A stretch of 36,906 nucleotides of DNA from NCBI GenBank assembly GCA_023254135.1, contig JALQYL010000009.1, forward strand, positions 1 through 36,906. The letters are read 5' to 3'. The notes below the pieces were generated by a model. It made no database searches. It had not been told where the DNA came from and worked only from the letters and a program-made list of their open reading frames with translations. Below, piece by piece: positions 16,531 to 25,900 of the stretch. The position numbers and the translations under genes are program-made. The first letter of the stretch is position 1. The number at the start of each line of letters is the position of its first letter. Origin of the DNA: Ilumatobacteraceae bacterium. GTDB lineage: Bacteria > Actinomycetota > Acidimicrobiia > Acidimicrobiales > Ilumatobacteraceae.

Positions 16531-17066
16531 AGAACGGAATCACCCTCGAACTCGACAACGGTCTCTTCACCGTCGTTGAATTCCAACACGTGAAGCCCGG
16601 CAAGGGTGGTGCCTTTGTCCGTACCAAGATCCGCAACCTTCGCAACGGTGCAGTCATTGAAAAGACATTCAACGCAGGTATCCGAGTGGAACAGGCCATT
16701 CTCGACAAGCGCGACATGCAGTTCTTGTACAAGGACGGAAACGACTTTGTTTTCATGGATACCGAGTCGTACGACCAGCAGACCATTCCTCCATCTGCGT
16801 TGGGTGATGCGGCTGATTACTTGGTGGAACAGGCAATGGCCATCATCGCCTTCTACAACGGCGAAATCGTCACCGTTGAAATTCCAGCATCTGCCGAACT
16901 GGTGATTGCCGAGACGGAGCCCGGCATTCAAGGTGACCGAGTTTCTGGCGCCACCAAGCCTGCAACGTTGGAAACCGGGAAAGTCATCAAGGTGCCTTTG
17001 TTCATCAACGTTGGTGACAAAGTCAAGGTGGACACGCGCACCGGCGATTACGTGACGCGCGTCTGA
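16503..17066 (+). CDS. efp: Elongation factor P
   Basis: Relieves ribosome stalling at polyproline stretches. The 187 residues start [20 protein letters not shown] and carry the three beta-barrel domains (KOW-like, then two OB folds). The loop that meets the peptidyl-transferase centre reads PGKGGAF with Lys34 at the tip. The ATG at 16503 has AAGGA about 6 nt upstream and lies inside the end of the M24 peptidase gene; an in-frame upstream start at 16467 adds residues not found in the family. The stop overlaps nusB by one base. No lysine-modifying enzyme (EpmA, YmfI, EarP) is in the window. Confidence 0.96.
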   Translation: MPAITTNDLKNGITLELDNGLFTVVEFQHVKPGKGGAFVRTKIRNLRNGAVIEKTFNAGIRVEQAILDKRDMQFLYKDGNDFVFMDTESYDQQTIPPSALGDAADYLVEQAMAIIAFYNGEIVTVEIPASAELVIAETEPGIQGDRVSGATKPATLETGKVIKVPLFINVGDKVKVDTRTGDYVTRV

Positions 17067-17494
17067 TGACGCACGACGACGACACGTTTCGACCCTACGA
17101 CGCACGCACTGATGCCCGCGAACAAGCGGTCATGTTTCTCTATGAGGCCGAACAACGGTCCATCTCTGCTGTTGAGTTGGTGAAAGAACGAGCCATCGCA
17201 TCCGCCGAACTCTCCACAGTTCTGATTGCGGGCGTGGAAAGCATGCGAAGCGAAATAGATCAGCAGATCGTGGCGCACGCGAAGGGATGGGCGCTTGATC
17301 GAATGCCTGCGCTCGATCGGGCCATCTTGCGTCTTGGAATCTTTGAACTCACATCTCGCGAAGAGGTTCCCACTGCGGTGGTGATTGACGAGGCCGTGGA
17401 ACTGGCGAAGCGATTCTCCACCGACGATTCAGGCAAGTTCGTGAACGGTGTTCTCGCTGCAGTCGCAAAAAAGGTTCGTCCCGCCGGGGTGTAA
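17066..17494 (+). CDS. nusB: Transcription antitermination factor NusB
   Basis: Binds boxA RNA with NusE/S10 and promotes rRNA antitermination. The 142-aa all-helical protein shows AREQAVMFLYEAEQ, the family's first helix. IVAHAKGWALDRMPALDRAILRLGIFEL and VVIDEAVELAKRFSTDDSGKFVNGVLAAV are NusB signatures. The ATG overlaps the efp stop (TGATG). The pairing efp-nusB is widespread in bacteria. Its length matches the family. Confidence 0.95.
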   Translation: MTHDDDTFRPYDARTDAREQAVMFLYEAEQRSISAVELVKERAIASAELSTVLIAGVESMRSEIDQQIVAHAKGWALDRMPALDRAILRLGIFELTSREEVPTAVVIDEAVELAKRFSTDDSGKFVNGVLAAVAKKVRPAGV

Positions 17495-17500
17495 CTCGTT

Positions 17501-18964
17501 GTGGAAATAGTCAACGATTCGCCGGAGAAGCCGGGTCTTCGTTCGCGGTTAACGTCCGCTTCGCTGTGGACATGGGCGATGGTGATAGTTGCCCTGGGGT
17601 ATGGCGCGTACACCGCATATCTGCAAGTTGACATGCACAACGGTTTGGGCACCTTCTCGTACGACGTGGGTCTGTACGACCAGGGAATCTGGCTCATGTC
17701 ACGTGGGCACGCACCGTTTGTCACGTTGATGGGGCGAAACCTATTGGGTGATCACGCGTCGTTCATCCTCATTCTGTTGATTCCGTTGTACTGGATCATC
17801 CCGGGCACATCAACACTGCTCATCCTCCAAGCGATGGCAATTGCTGGCGCTGCCATCCCGCTGTATTTTCTGGCAAAACACATTCTTGAGAGTGCCGAGC
17901 TGGCTTTTCTGTTCGGTGTGATCTGGCTCTTGAACCCTGCCGTCAATGGTACGAACCTTGAAAACTTTCATCCCGACGGTTTTCTCGGTCTTTTCATCGC
18001 TCTGGCTTTGTATTCCGCCATCACCAAGAAGTGGCGCATGTATGCATTGGCGCTTGCGCTCGCCTTGTTGGTGAAGGAAGACGTTCTACTCCTGGTCTTT
18101 CCTTTGGGTGTGTACATTTTTGCTCGCATCGACAAGCGCAAGGGCGTGATCACCATGTGTGCAACCTTCGCCGTCACCATTTTCGGCATGTTCGTGGTGA
18201 TGAAGTCACTCATCGGAGTGCCCACGCGCAATTCCTGGCGAATTCCATTCGGCGGGCCCACGGGTCTCGTGAAGGAAACACTCACCAACCCCACCAACGT
18301 GTGGAAGTACGTGTTGCAGGACGATCGACCCACCTACGTGTTCCAAATGCTCGCTCCACTCGCCGGAGCTTTCTTCTTGTCGCCGTGGATGGCACTGGTT
18401 GCCGTTCCCGTGTTGGCTTCGAACGTGGTGAGCACCTTCTGGTATCAACACAGCATTCAGTATCACTATTCGCTGGTGGTCATGCCGGTACTAGTGGTTG
18501 CTTCAATCATGGGAGTCAAGAGACTGCGATTCGCCTATAGGCCTTTTGCCACGAGTGTCATCTTGGCGTGCACCGTGATTGCTTATTCGTCGTGGGGGCA
18601 AACAACACTTGCTCAGCATCCTCGGGTGGTGTGGGGTGCAGATAATCCTGTCGCTCGTGCTGGGCTCGACATCATCAAGGTGGTTCCGGGAGACGCGGTG
18701 ATTTCGGTCTTTGATCCGCTCACCACGCACATGGCTCATCGCAAAGAGGTCTACTTTTTCCCCAACCCATTCAAAGCGTCGTACTACGGGGTGGACGACA
18801 CGTGGGCGAACAAGCGATTGCCAGCTGCCGACCGCGTGGAATACGTGGTGTTGCCGAAGTCGCTAGATGCCGGTCAGCAGGAAGTATGGAACGCCGTGAA
18901 GGCTGATTTCGTGGTGATAAAAGAGAATTCCTACTGGCAGGTGTTCCGCCACATTGACCGCTAG
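17501..18964 (+). CDS. DUF2079-like polytopic membrane protein
   Basis: A 487-aa integral membrane protein with about nine or ten hydrophobic segments, for example at residues 24-42, 90-130, 140-155, 180-215, 222-240, 285-315 and 325-365. The N-terminal loop with SYDVGLYDQGIWLMSRG and the HASFILILLIPLYW segment resemble the DUF2079 family, which is distantly related to membrane glycosyltransferases. No enzymatic activity is proven for that family. The last ~90 residues are soluble. The GTG at 17501 follows nusB by 6 nt. It sits between otherwise conserved housekeeping genes. Confidence 0.75.
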   Translation: MEIVNDSPEKPGLRSRLTSASLWTWAMVIVALGYGAYTAYLQVDMHNGLGTFSYDVGLYDQGIWLMSRGHAPFVTLMGRNLLGDHASFILILLIPLYWIIPGTSTLLILQAMAIAGAAIPLYFLAKHILESAELAFLFGVIWLLNPAVNGTNLENFHPDGFLGLFIALALYSAITKKWRMYALALALALLVKEDVLLLVFPLGVYIFARIDKRKGVITMCATFAVTIFGMFVVMKSLIGVPTRNSWRIPFGGPTGLVKETLTNPTNVWKYVLQDDRPTYVFQMLAPLAGAFFLSPWMALVAVPVLASNVVSTFWYQHSIQYHYSLVVMPVLVVASIMGVKRLRFAYRPFATSVILACTVIAYSSWGQTTLAQHPRVVWGADNPVARAGLDIIKVVPGDAVISVFDPLTTHMAHRKEVYFFPNPFKASYYGVDDTWANKRLPAADRVEYVVLPKSLDAGQQEVWNAVKADFVVIKENSYWQVFRHIDR

Positions 18965-18985
18965 CGCCCACCATCTGAATTCGTG

Positions 18986-18991
18986 TATAGT
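18986..18991 (+). promoter_or_regulatory. Candidate -10 element (TATAGT) of the pyr operon promoter
   Basis: TATAGT, preceded by TG, lies 9 nt before the PyrR-binding hairpin that begins at 19000, so transcription would start just before the hairpin, as in known PyrR leaders. A TTGACC at 18954-18959 is too far away (26 nt) to be a normal -35, so an extended -10 promoter is more likely. Confidence 0.45.
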
Positions 18992-18999
18992 TCATCCGA

Positions 19000-19030
19000 C
19001 CGTCAAACGGGTCCTGTGAGGCCCGAACGG
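19000..19030 (+). promoter_or_regulatory. PyrR-binding RNA hairpin (anti-antiterminator)
   Basis: The RNA folds into a lower stem CCGT (19000-19003)/ACGG (19027-19030), an asymmetric internal bulge, and an upper stem CGGG (19008-19011)/CCCG (19022-19025). It is capped by the loop TCCTGTGAGG. The purine-rich bulge and the UCC-GUGAGG loop are the hallmarks of PyrR-binding elements upstream of pyr operons. PyrR with UMP would stabilise this fold. The gene directly downstream is pyrR, which strongly supports the assignment. Confidence 0.85.
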
Positions 19031-19080
19031 AAGGAAAACATGAATCAAACTGTCTCGATGCACGCACGCCCCTCACAAGG
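19013..19080 (+). promoter_or_regulatory. Antiterminator pairing in the pyr leader
   Basis: Bases 19015-19021 (TGTGAGG, the PyrR loop) are perfectly complementary to 19071-19077 (CCTCACA, arm and loop of the terminator). With one bulged A at 19078, CC at 19013-19014 adds two more pairs with GG at 19079-19080. This duplex excludes both the PyrR hairpin and the terminator, the arrangement known for PyrR attenuation in Bacillus. No folding energy was computed. Confidence 0.7.
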
Positions 19081-19123
19081 GGCGTTTTTCATGCCCGTAG
19101 CACTGCCTTTCAACCAGCAGTGA
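19040..19123 (+). CDS. Putative 27-residue pyr leader peptide
   Basis: The ORF starts ATG at 19040, 4 nt after AAGGA (19031-19035), and runs in frame through the whole terminator hairpin to TGA at 19121-19123. That stop overlaps the GTG start of pyrR (GTGA). The peptide begins MNQTVSMHARP and ends PVALPFNQQ; it has no known family. The Shine-Dalgarno directly follows, and shares GG with, the 3' strand of the PyrR-binding hairpin, so PyrR binding could hinder its translation. A ribosome on the ORF would cover the terminator and then reach pyrR. Coding status is inferred from position, ribosome site and stop/start overlap only. Confidence 0.6.
   Translation: MNQTVSMHARPSQGAFFMPVALPFNQQ
19067..19089 (+). 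terminator. Intrinsic terminator (attenuator) in the pyr leader
   Basis: A 7-bp GC-rich stem, CGCCCCT (19067-19073) with AGGGGCG (19078-19084) around a CACA loop, is followed at once by five T residues (19085-19089). It lies between the PyrR-binding hairpin and pyrR, so it would stop transcription before the operon when allowed to form. Confidence 0.88.
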
Positions 19124-19662
19124 GCATCATGCAGAATCCCAGCACCGAAATACTCGGTGCTGACGATGTTTCTCGCGCCATCACGCGCATCGCTCACGAG
19201 ATCATTGAGCGAAATTCAGACCTCAACAGTGTGGTCATTGTGGGAATGCAGACCGGGGGCACGTGGATAGCCGAACGTCTGTGCGAAGCCATCGAGCGCA
19301 TCACCAACGGAACTGTGCTTCCTTTGGGCGCAGTCGACATCTCCATGTATCGCGACGACTTCAGTCTTCGCCCCATTGTTCTTTCCGCTCCCACCGATAT
19401 TCCGGTCGACCTCACTGAGCGGCGTGTGGTGCTGGTGGATGACGTTCTCTTCACGGGCCGAACCGTTCGTGCCGCACTAGAAGCTCTCAATGACCACGGA
19501 CGCCCGCGCGCAGTGCAGTTGGCAGTGATGGTCGACAGAGGACATCGCGAATTACCAATACGACCTGATTATGTGGGCAAGAACATTCCCACGCACCCCA
19601 CCGATGAGGTGTCGGTCAGCGTGAACGGCGTGTTCGTCACCACGCATGCGGAGTCTGTATGA
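19120..19662 (+). CDS. pyrR: PyrR, pyr operon RNA-binding regulator/uracil phosphoribosyltransferase
   Basis: Senses UMP/UTP versus PRPP and binds the leader RNA; often also a uracil phosphoribosyltransferase. The 180 residues contain the PRPP-binding loop VVLVDDVLFTGRTVRAAL, IVGMQTGGTWIAERL, VDISMYRDDFSLRP, and the C-terminal DRGHRELPIRPDYVGKNIPT, all PyrR signatures. Start GTG 19120 overlaps the leader-peptide stop; ATG 19129 is an alternative. Neither has a clear Shine-Dalgarno, which fits translational coupling to the leader peptide. It overlaps pyrB by 4 nt (ATGA). Confidence 0.95.
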   Translation: MSIMQNPSTEILGADDVSRAITRIAHEIIERNSDLNSVVIVGMQTGGTWIAERLCEAIERITNGTVLPLGAVDISMYRDDFSLRPIVLSAPTDIPVDLTERRVVLVDDVLFTGRTVRAALEALNDHGRPRAVQLAVMVDRGHRELPIRPDYVGKNIPTHPTDEVSVSVNGVFVTTHAESV

Positions 19663-20609
19663 AGCACCTGCTCAGCACACACGACCTCAGCATCGACAAC
19701 ATCGTGGCCATCCTGGACACCGCGGACCACATGACCGAAATAAATGCGCGCCCGGTGGCGAAAGTGCCAGCTCTCAGAGGTCGCACGGTGGCCAGCGTGT
19801 TCTTTGAAGACTCCACTCGTACGAGACTCAGTTTCGAGTCCGCTGCAAAGCGTTTGTCGGCAGACACCATGACTTTTTCTGCCGCTAGTTCCAGTGTGAA
19901 CAAGGGCGAAAGCTTGCGCGACACCATTGAAACGTTGTCGGCCATGGGTGTGGATGCATTCGTGGTCCGTCACAAGTCAAGTGGTGTGCCTGCAGCCATC
20001 ACGCAGTGGACTGGGGCCTCCGTCATCAATGCTGGTGATGGGTGGCATCAACACCCCACGCAAGCTCTACTCGATACCTACACCATCACTCGCTCGTTCG
20101 GTCTCAAGGATTCGCTACAAGGTCGCAGCATCGCAATTGTTGGCGACATCAAGCACTCGCGTGTTGCGCGTAGCGACATTGACGTGTTCACACGCCTAGG
20201 GGCCGAAGTGATCTTGGTGGCTCCTCCCACCTTGTTGCCGCACAACATTGCAACGTGGGGAGTCAAGACTGCATCGTCCATCGACGAAGTTGTGGGCAAA
20301 GTGGACGTGCTCTACATGTTGCGCATGCAATTCGAACGTATGGATTCGGGAGTCATTCCAGGACTTGCTGAGTACTCATCGCGCTTCGCGCTCACTCCGG
20401 CGCGAGCACGATTGCTGTCGCCGCACGCGCTAGTCATGCATCCCGGTCCCATGAACCGAGGAATTGAAATGGTGGTGGATCCATCCGATCTGCCGGGTTC
20501 GCGAATTCTCCAGCAAGTTGCGAACGGCGTGTCCGTTCGTATGGCGGTTCTCTTCACAATTCTCGGTGGCGGTGCCACCGCAACTCTGCAGCAAGGAGTA
20601 GACGCATGA
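19659..20609 (+). CDS. pyrB: Aspartate carbamoyltransferase catalytic subunit
   Basis: Condenses carbamoyl phosphate with aspartate, the first committed step of pyrimidine synthesis. The 316 residues show the carbamoyl-phosphate motif FFEDSTRTRLSFESA, the mobile-loop SSSVNKGESLRDT, the HPTQALLDTYTI block, and MHPGPMNRGIEM in the aspartate domain. No PyrI regulatory subunit is present, in keeping with RNA-level control by PyrR. Start and stop both overlap neighbours by 4 nt. Confidence 0.96.
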   Translation: MKHLLSTHDLSIDNIVAILDTADHMTEINARPVAKVPALRGRTVASVFFEDSTRTRLSFESAAKRLSADTMTFSAASSSVNKGESLRDTIETLSAMGVDAFVVRHKSSGVPAAITQWTGASVINAGDGWHQHPTQALLDTYTITRSFGLKDSLQGRSIAIVGDIKHSRVARSDIDVFTRLGAEVILVAPPTLLPHNIATWGVKTASSIDEVVGKVDVLYMLRMQFERMDSGVIPGLAEYSSRFALTPARARLLSPHALVMHPGPMNRGIEMVVDPSDLPGSRILQQVANGVSVRMAVLFTILGGGATATLQQGVDA

Positions 20610-21889
20610 GCAGCTCATCCATCGTCATTCGCGGGGGAACCGTGGTCAACCCGAGTGGCAACGAAGTCGCCGACGTGCGCATTGTCAATGGCCTCATCGA
20701 TGCTGTTGGTACCGGACTTCAAGGCGACGTCATTCTTGATGCCGCAGGCGCATATGTTTCCTCTGGTTTTGTCGATTTGCACACTCACTTGCGTGAGCCC
20801 GGCAAAGAGGAAGCGGAGACAATCGAAACTGGTAGCCGTGCCGCAGCTTTGGGTGGTTACACGGCGGTTGTCGCGATGCCCAATACAGACCCTGCGCAGG
20901 ATTCGGTGATGGTGGTGCGCTTTGTGCGTGAACGTGGCGAGGCCGCGGGATTGTGCGAAGTGATTCCCTCTGGTTGCATCACCATGGGACGTAATGGGGC
21001 GAACCTGGTGCCCTATGCCTCTCTCGCGGCCGAGGGTGTACACATTTTCACCGATGACGGAAATGGCGTGCAGGATCCGTTGCTCATGCGTCGTGCACTG
21101 GAGTACGCAGCACCACTGAATGTCACACTTGCGCAGCACTGCGAAGTGTCTCGACTCACGGAAGGTGCTGTGATGCACGAAGGTGCATGTTGCTCATCCA
21201 TGGGAGTTCCCGGGTGGCCAGCGATTGCAGAAGAACTGATGCTCCATCGCGACATCGAATTGGTACGTCTCACGGGCGCACGCATGCACTTCCTCCATCT
21301 CTCTACGAAGGGGAGTGTGGAATTGGTTCGTCAAGCAAAAGCCGATGGCCTTCCTGTGACTGCAGAGGTGACGCCACACCACTTGGCCTTGCAGGATGAA
21401 TTGCTGCGCGGATTTGATCCACTGTTCAAGGTGAATCCGCCGTTGCGTACGGCCGAAGACATAGAAGCACTCAAGGCCGGGCTCATCGATGGCACCATCG
21501 ATGCCGTCGCCACTGATCATGCGCCCCATGCCGCGCACACGAAAGAACAACCGCTCGATGCTGCGCCACCTGGAATGCTCGGTTTGGAAACGGCTCTCGC
21601 AGTATTGAACACCGCTGTCAATGTTGATGTCCGTCGCATTGCGGAAGTGATGTCCTGGAATCCGGCACAAATTGCAGGAGTTGGGGATCATCAAGGACGT
21701 CCCATTGCTGTGGGTGAACCCGCCAACATTGCAGTCTGGGACACCACCTCTGTCTGGACTGTGTCGCGCGATGAACTCGCAAGTCGAAGCAAGAACACGC
21801 CGTACCACGGCATGGAAGTACGCGGACGTGTGCGTCACACGATTTTTCGCGGTGAATTGGTTGTACAAGAAGGGAAGGCTCTCAAGTGA
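20606..21889 (+). CDS. pyrC: Dihydroorotase (class I)
   Basis: Cyclises carbamoyl aspartate to dihydroorotate. The 427-residue amidohydrolase shows the metal-binding DLHTHLREPGKEEAETIETG, AMPNTDP, AEVTPHHLAL, and ATDHAPH, the typical motifs of long class I dihydroorotases. The C-terminal strand region (VGEPANIAVWDTT) returns to the small beta domain. Metal ligands appear intact, so it is probably active rather than a PyrC-like pseudo-subunit of PyrB. Overlaps pyrB and carA by 4 nt each. Confidence 0.95.
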   Translation: MSSSSIVIRGGTVVNPSGNEVADVRIVNGLIDAVGTGLQGDVILDAAGAYVSSGFVDLHTHLREPGKEEAETIETGSRAAALGGYTAVVAMPNTDPAQDSVMVVRFVRERGEAAGLCEVIPSGCITMGRNGANLVPYASLAAEGVHIFTDDGNGVQDPLLMRRALEYAAPLNVTLAQHCEVSRLTEGAVMHEGACCSSMGVPGWPAIAEELMLHRDIELVRLTGARMHFLHLSTKGSVELVRQAKADGLPVTAEVTPHHLALQDELLRGFDPLFKVNPPLRTAEDIEALKAGLIDGTIDAVATDHAPHAAHTKEQPLDAAPPGMLGLETALAVLNTAVNVDVRRIAEVMSWNPAQIAGVGDHQGRPIAVGEPANIAVWDTTSVWTVSRDELASRSKNTPYHGMEVRGRVRHTIFRGELVVQEGKALK

Positions 21890-22974
21890 GCTCAGGAATT
21901 ACCGAAATCGCATTGGTGCTGGAAGACGGTTCAGTCTTTGAAGGCGAGGCCATTGGTTACGTGCCGGAGAATGGCATTGCCGCTGGTGAAGTGGTGTTCA
22001 ACACCACGCTCACCGGTTACCAAGAGGTGATTTCCGATCCGTCATACGCCGGTCAAATCATCACGTTCACCACGGCGCATATTGGCAACTACGGAGCCAC
22101 CTCCCTGGATGCCGAGTCGCGAGGGACTTTTGCGCGCGGTGTCATCGTGCGTGACATGGCTCGCCGTCACAGCAACTGGCGTAGTGAACAAAGTCTTGAC
22201 GCAATGTTGAAACAACACAACCTGCCAGGAATCGGCGGTCTCGATACTCGGCGTCTCACTCGACTGTTGCGCGATTCGGGTTCCCTGCGCGGAGCATTTG
22301 GTACTGCTGATGAGAAACAATTGCTCGCCGCCGCACAAAGTGAACGCGGCACATCAGGCATCAACTTGGTTGCTGAAGTCACAACGCCCAAGCCCTATAC
22401 CTTCGGAGATGGAAAATTCTCTGTTGTCGCGTACGACTTCGGTATCAAGACAACCATTCTTCGTTGTTTGTCTGATATCGCAACCGTCACGGTGGTTCCG
22501 GCGCACACAAGTGCCGAGGAGATTCTTGCCATGAAGCCTCAGGGTGTGTTCCTGTCGAACGGTCCAGGTGACCCCGAGATGGTGAGCGATGCCACCAACA
22601 ACATTCGAGCAATCGTCGAAGCCGGAACTCCAACGTTTGGTATCTGCCTCGGACATCAATTGCTGTCACGTGCATTCGGTGGTCACACTTTCAAACTTCC
22701 GTTCGGTCACCACGGTGGCAACCATCCCGTTCGCAATCTGGCAACTGGCGCAGTGGAAATCACCAGCCAGAACCACAACTTCTGTGTGGACCCCGATTCG
22801 TTGTCCGGTGTTGCCGACATCACACACATCAACCTCAACGACAACACCAACGAGGGCATGCGCTTGCGCAAGCTTCCGGCGTACAGCGTGCAATACCACC
22901 CTGAGGCCGGTCCTGGTCCGCATGACAGTCGTTACCTATTCGCTGAATTCGCAGAAATGATGGAGGGCAAGTAA
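21886..22974 (+). CDS. carA: Carbamoyl-phosphate synthase, small (glutaminase) subunit
   Basis: Hydrolyses glutamine and passes ammonia to CarB. The 362 aa have the N-terminal CPSase small-chain domain ([18 protein letters not shown]) and a class I glutamine amidotransferase domain. The nucleophile is Cys254 in [17 protein letters not shown]; the catalytic His/Glu are in [23 protein letters not shown] and SQNHNF are also family motifs. The GTG start at 21886 overlaps the pyrC stop (GTGA); the TAA overlaps the carB ATG by one base. Confidence 0.96.
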   Translation: MSSGITEIALVLEDGSVFEGEAIGYVPENGIAAGEVVFNTTLTGYQEVISDPSYAGQIITFTTAHIGNYGATSLDAESRGTFARGVIVRDMARRHSNWRSEQSLDAMLKQHNLPGIGGLDTRRLTRLLRDSGSLRGAFGTADEKQLLAAAQSERGTSGINLVAEVTTPKPYTFGDGKFSVVAYDFGIKTTILRCLSDIATVTVVPAHTSAEEILAMKPQGVFLSNGPGDPEMVSDATNNIRAIVEAGTPTFGICLGHQLLSRAFGGHTFKLPFGHHGGNHPVRNLATGAVEITSQNHNFCVDPDSLSGVADITHINLNDNTNEGMRLRKLPAYSVQYHPEAGPGPHDSRYLFAEFAEMMEGK

Positions 22975-25900
22975 TGCCACGTCGTAATGATCTCAAGAGC
23001 ATCCTGATCATCGGTTCGGGGCCCATCGTCATTGGTCAGGCGTGTGAGTTCGACTACTCGGGCACGCAGGCGTGTCGTGTGCTGAAGGAAGAGGGGTATC
23101 GAGTCATTCTCGCCAACTCGAATCCGGCCACCATCATGACCGACCCGGATTTTGCCGACCGCACCTACATCGAGCCTCTCACCCCCGAGATTCTCGCCAA
23201 GATCATCGAGCGCGAGAAGCCCGATGCGGTGCTGCCAACTCTGGGTGGCCAAACAGGGCTCAACTTGGCCATGGCGTTGTACGCGCAAGGTCTCGTGGGT
23301 GTGCCTGGTACACCTGAGCTCATTGGCGCCAATGCTGTTGCCATTGAAACCGCCGAGGACCGTGACAAGTTCAAGCAAGCAATGATCGAGATTGGTCTTG
23401 ATGTGCCACGAAGCGGCGTTGCTCACGACATGGACGAAGCAAAGACCGTTCTTGCAGAAATTGGTCTGCCCGTCATCATTCGTCCTGCCTACATCCTTGG
23501 TGGTCGTGGCACGGGCATTGCCAACACCATGGACGAGTTTCTCAAGATTGCAAGTGACGGACTTGATGCAAGCCCCATTCGTGAAATCCTCATCGAAACC
23601 TCCATCGTTGGCTGGAAGGAATATGAACTTGAGGTCATGCGTGACAAGGCTGACAACTGCGTCATCATCTGCAGCATCGAGAACTTCGATCCAATGGGCG
23701 TGCACACCGGGGACTCCATCACGGTTGCTCCGGCTCAAACACTCTCCGATGTTGAATACCAGAAGATGCGAGACGCAGCATTGGCCTGTATTCGAAGAGT
23801 CGGAGTTGAAACCGGTGGTTCAAATGTGCAGTTTGCACTGAACCCTGCAAATGGCGACATGGTCGTCATTGAAATGAATCCTCGAGTGTCGCGTTCGTCG
23901 GCACTTGCTTCCAAAGCAACCGGATTCCCCATTGCGAAGATCGCAGCAAAACTCGCAGTCGGCTACACCCTTGATGAGATCCCCAATGACATCACACGCA
24001 TGACTCCTGCAAGTTTTGAGCCCACCATCGACTACGTGGTCACCAAGATTCCGCGTTGGGCATTTGAGAAGTTCCCCGGCACATCAGGCGTGCTTGGTAC
24101 ACAAATGCAGAGCGTGGGTGAAGCGATGGCGATTGGCCGCACCTTCCCCGAAAGTTTGCAGAAGGCACTTCGATCATTGGAGCAAGGGCGATTCGGTTTG
24201 AATTGCGACCCCGGTGAAACCTTGTACGACGGCCTTGATGACGAAACACTGTTGAAGAAGGCCGCCATTGCGACCCCCGAGCGCATCTTCCAAGTGGGCG
24301 AAGCCTTGCAACGTGGCATCACCATCGAAACCGTGCACGACCGCACAAAAATTGACCCGTGGTTCCTGGATCAGATGCAAATCATCATCGATGAACGCGG
24401 TGCTTGGACTGGCAGGTCTCTGAAGGACATCAGCAAGGCACAGATGCGCCGCGCCAAGCGACTTGGTTTCTCCGATGCACAGCTGGGTTATCTCTTGGGT
24501 GTCGACGAACTAGAAGTACGTGCCCATCGTGAGTCATTGCAGGTCATCCCCACATACAAGACGGTGGATACCTGCAGTGCTGAATTTGCTGCGCAAACTC
24601 CGTACCACTACTCAACGTACGAAGATGAAAACGAGGTGCGACCATCCGATCGACCTCGGGTTGTCATCCTTGGTTCTGGACCCAACCGCATTGGTCAGGG
24701 CATTGAGTTTGACTATTGCTGTGTTCACGCCAGCTTCGCGTTGCGTGATGCCGGTTTCGAAACTGTGATGGTGAACTGCAATCCCGAAACAGTGTCCACT
24801 GACTACGACACGTCCGATCGTCTCTATTTTGAGCCACTCACACGCGAGGACGTACTCAACGTGATTGCTGCAGAAACGGTGGCGTCAGGGGGAGTCGCAC
24901 CAAAGGTGATTGTGAGTCTTGGTGGTCAAACGCCGTTGAAGTTGTCTGGTCTCATCGACCCGGCCATCATCGCTGGCACGTCGCCCCACTCCATCGACCT
25001 GGCGGAGGATCGCGAGAAATGGAACCAGTTGTGTGACAGCCTCTCCATTCCGCAGCCTCCGGGTGGCACCGCAGTCACATTGCCCGAAGCGCAAGCGATT
25101 GCATCGAAGGTTGGATTCCCCGTGTTGGTGCGTCCGAGTTACGTGTTGGGTGGCCGTGCCATGCAGATCGTGCACGACATGGATGCGTTACAACGCGCCA
25201 TGGAACAGTTGGCGGCCGACGGCAGTCTTGGAAAGGAAGGTGGACTCTCTGCAGAGCGTCCTGTTCTGATCGACCGCTTCCTCGAGGACGCTACGGAAGT
25301 GGATGTCGACGCCATTCGCGATCACACCGGTGAAGTTCTGATCGGTGGTGTGATGGAGCACGTGGAAGAGGCAGGGGTGCACTCTGGTGACTCAGCATGT
25401 GCCATTCCACCGCAAACGCTGCCGGCATGGGTGGTGGAAGTCATCAGTTCCTATGCATCCGCCATCGCAAAGGCATTGGACGTGCGAGGTCTCATCAACG
25501 TGCAGTTCGCAGTGTCGGGAACCACTGTGTATGTGATTGAGGCGAACCCTCGAGCATCACGCACCGTGCCCTTCGTTGCAAAAGCAACAGGTGTTCCGTT
25601 GGCAAAGGTTGCAAGCCGAGTCATGTTGGGTGCATCACTTGCCGAACTTCGTGCCGAAGGTTTGCTCACACCTCCGGTCACCGGTGGTCACGTCTCCGTG
25701 AAGGAAGCGGTGTTGCCGTTCAATCGATTCCCCGAAGTGGACACGGCTCTCGGACCAGAAATGCGTTCAACGGGCGAGGTCATGGGTATCGACCGCACGT
25801 TCGGACGAGCTTTCGTGAAGTCGCAGTCTGCTGCTGGCACCGTGTTGCCAACATCGGGCATGGTGTTCCTGTCATTGAACGATGGTGACAAGCCCGCAGG

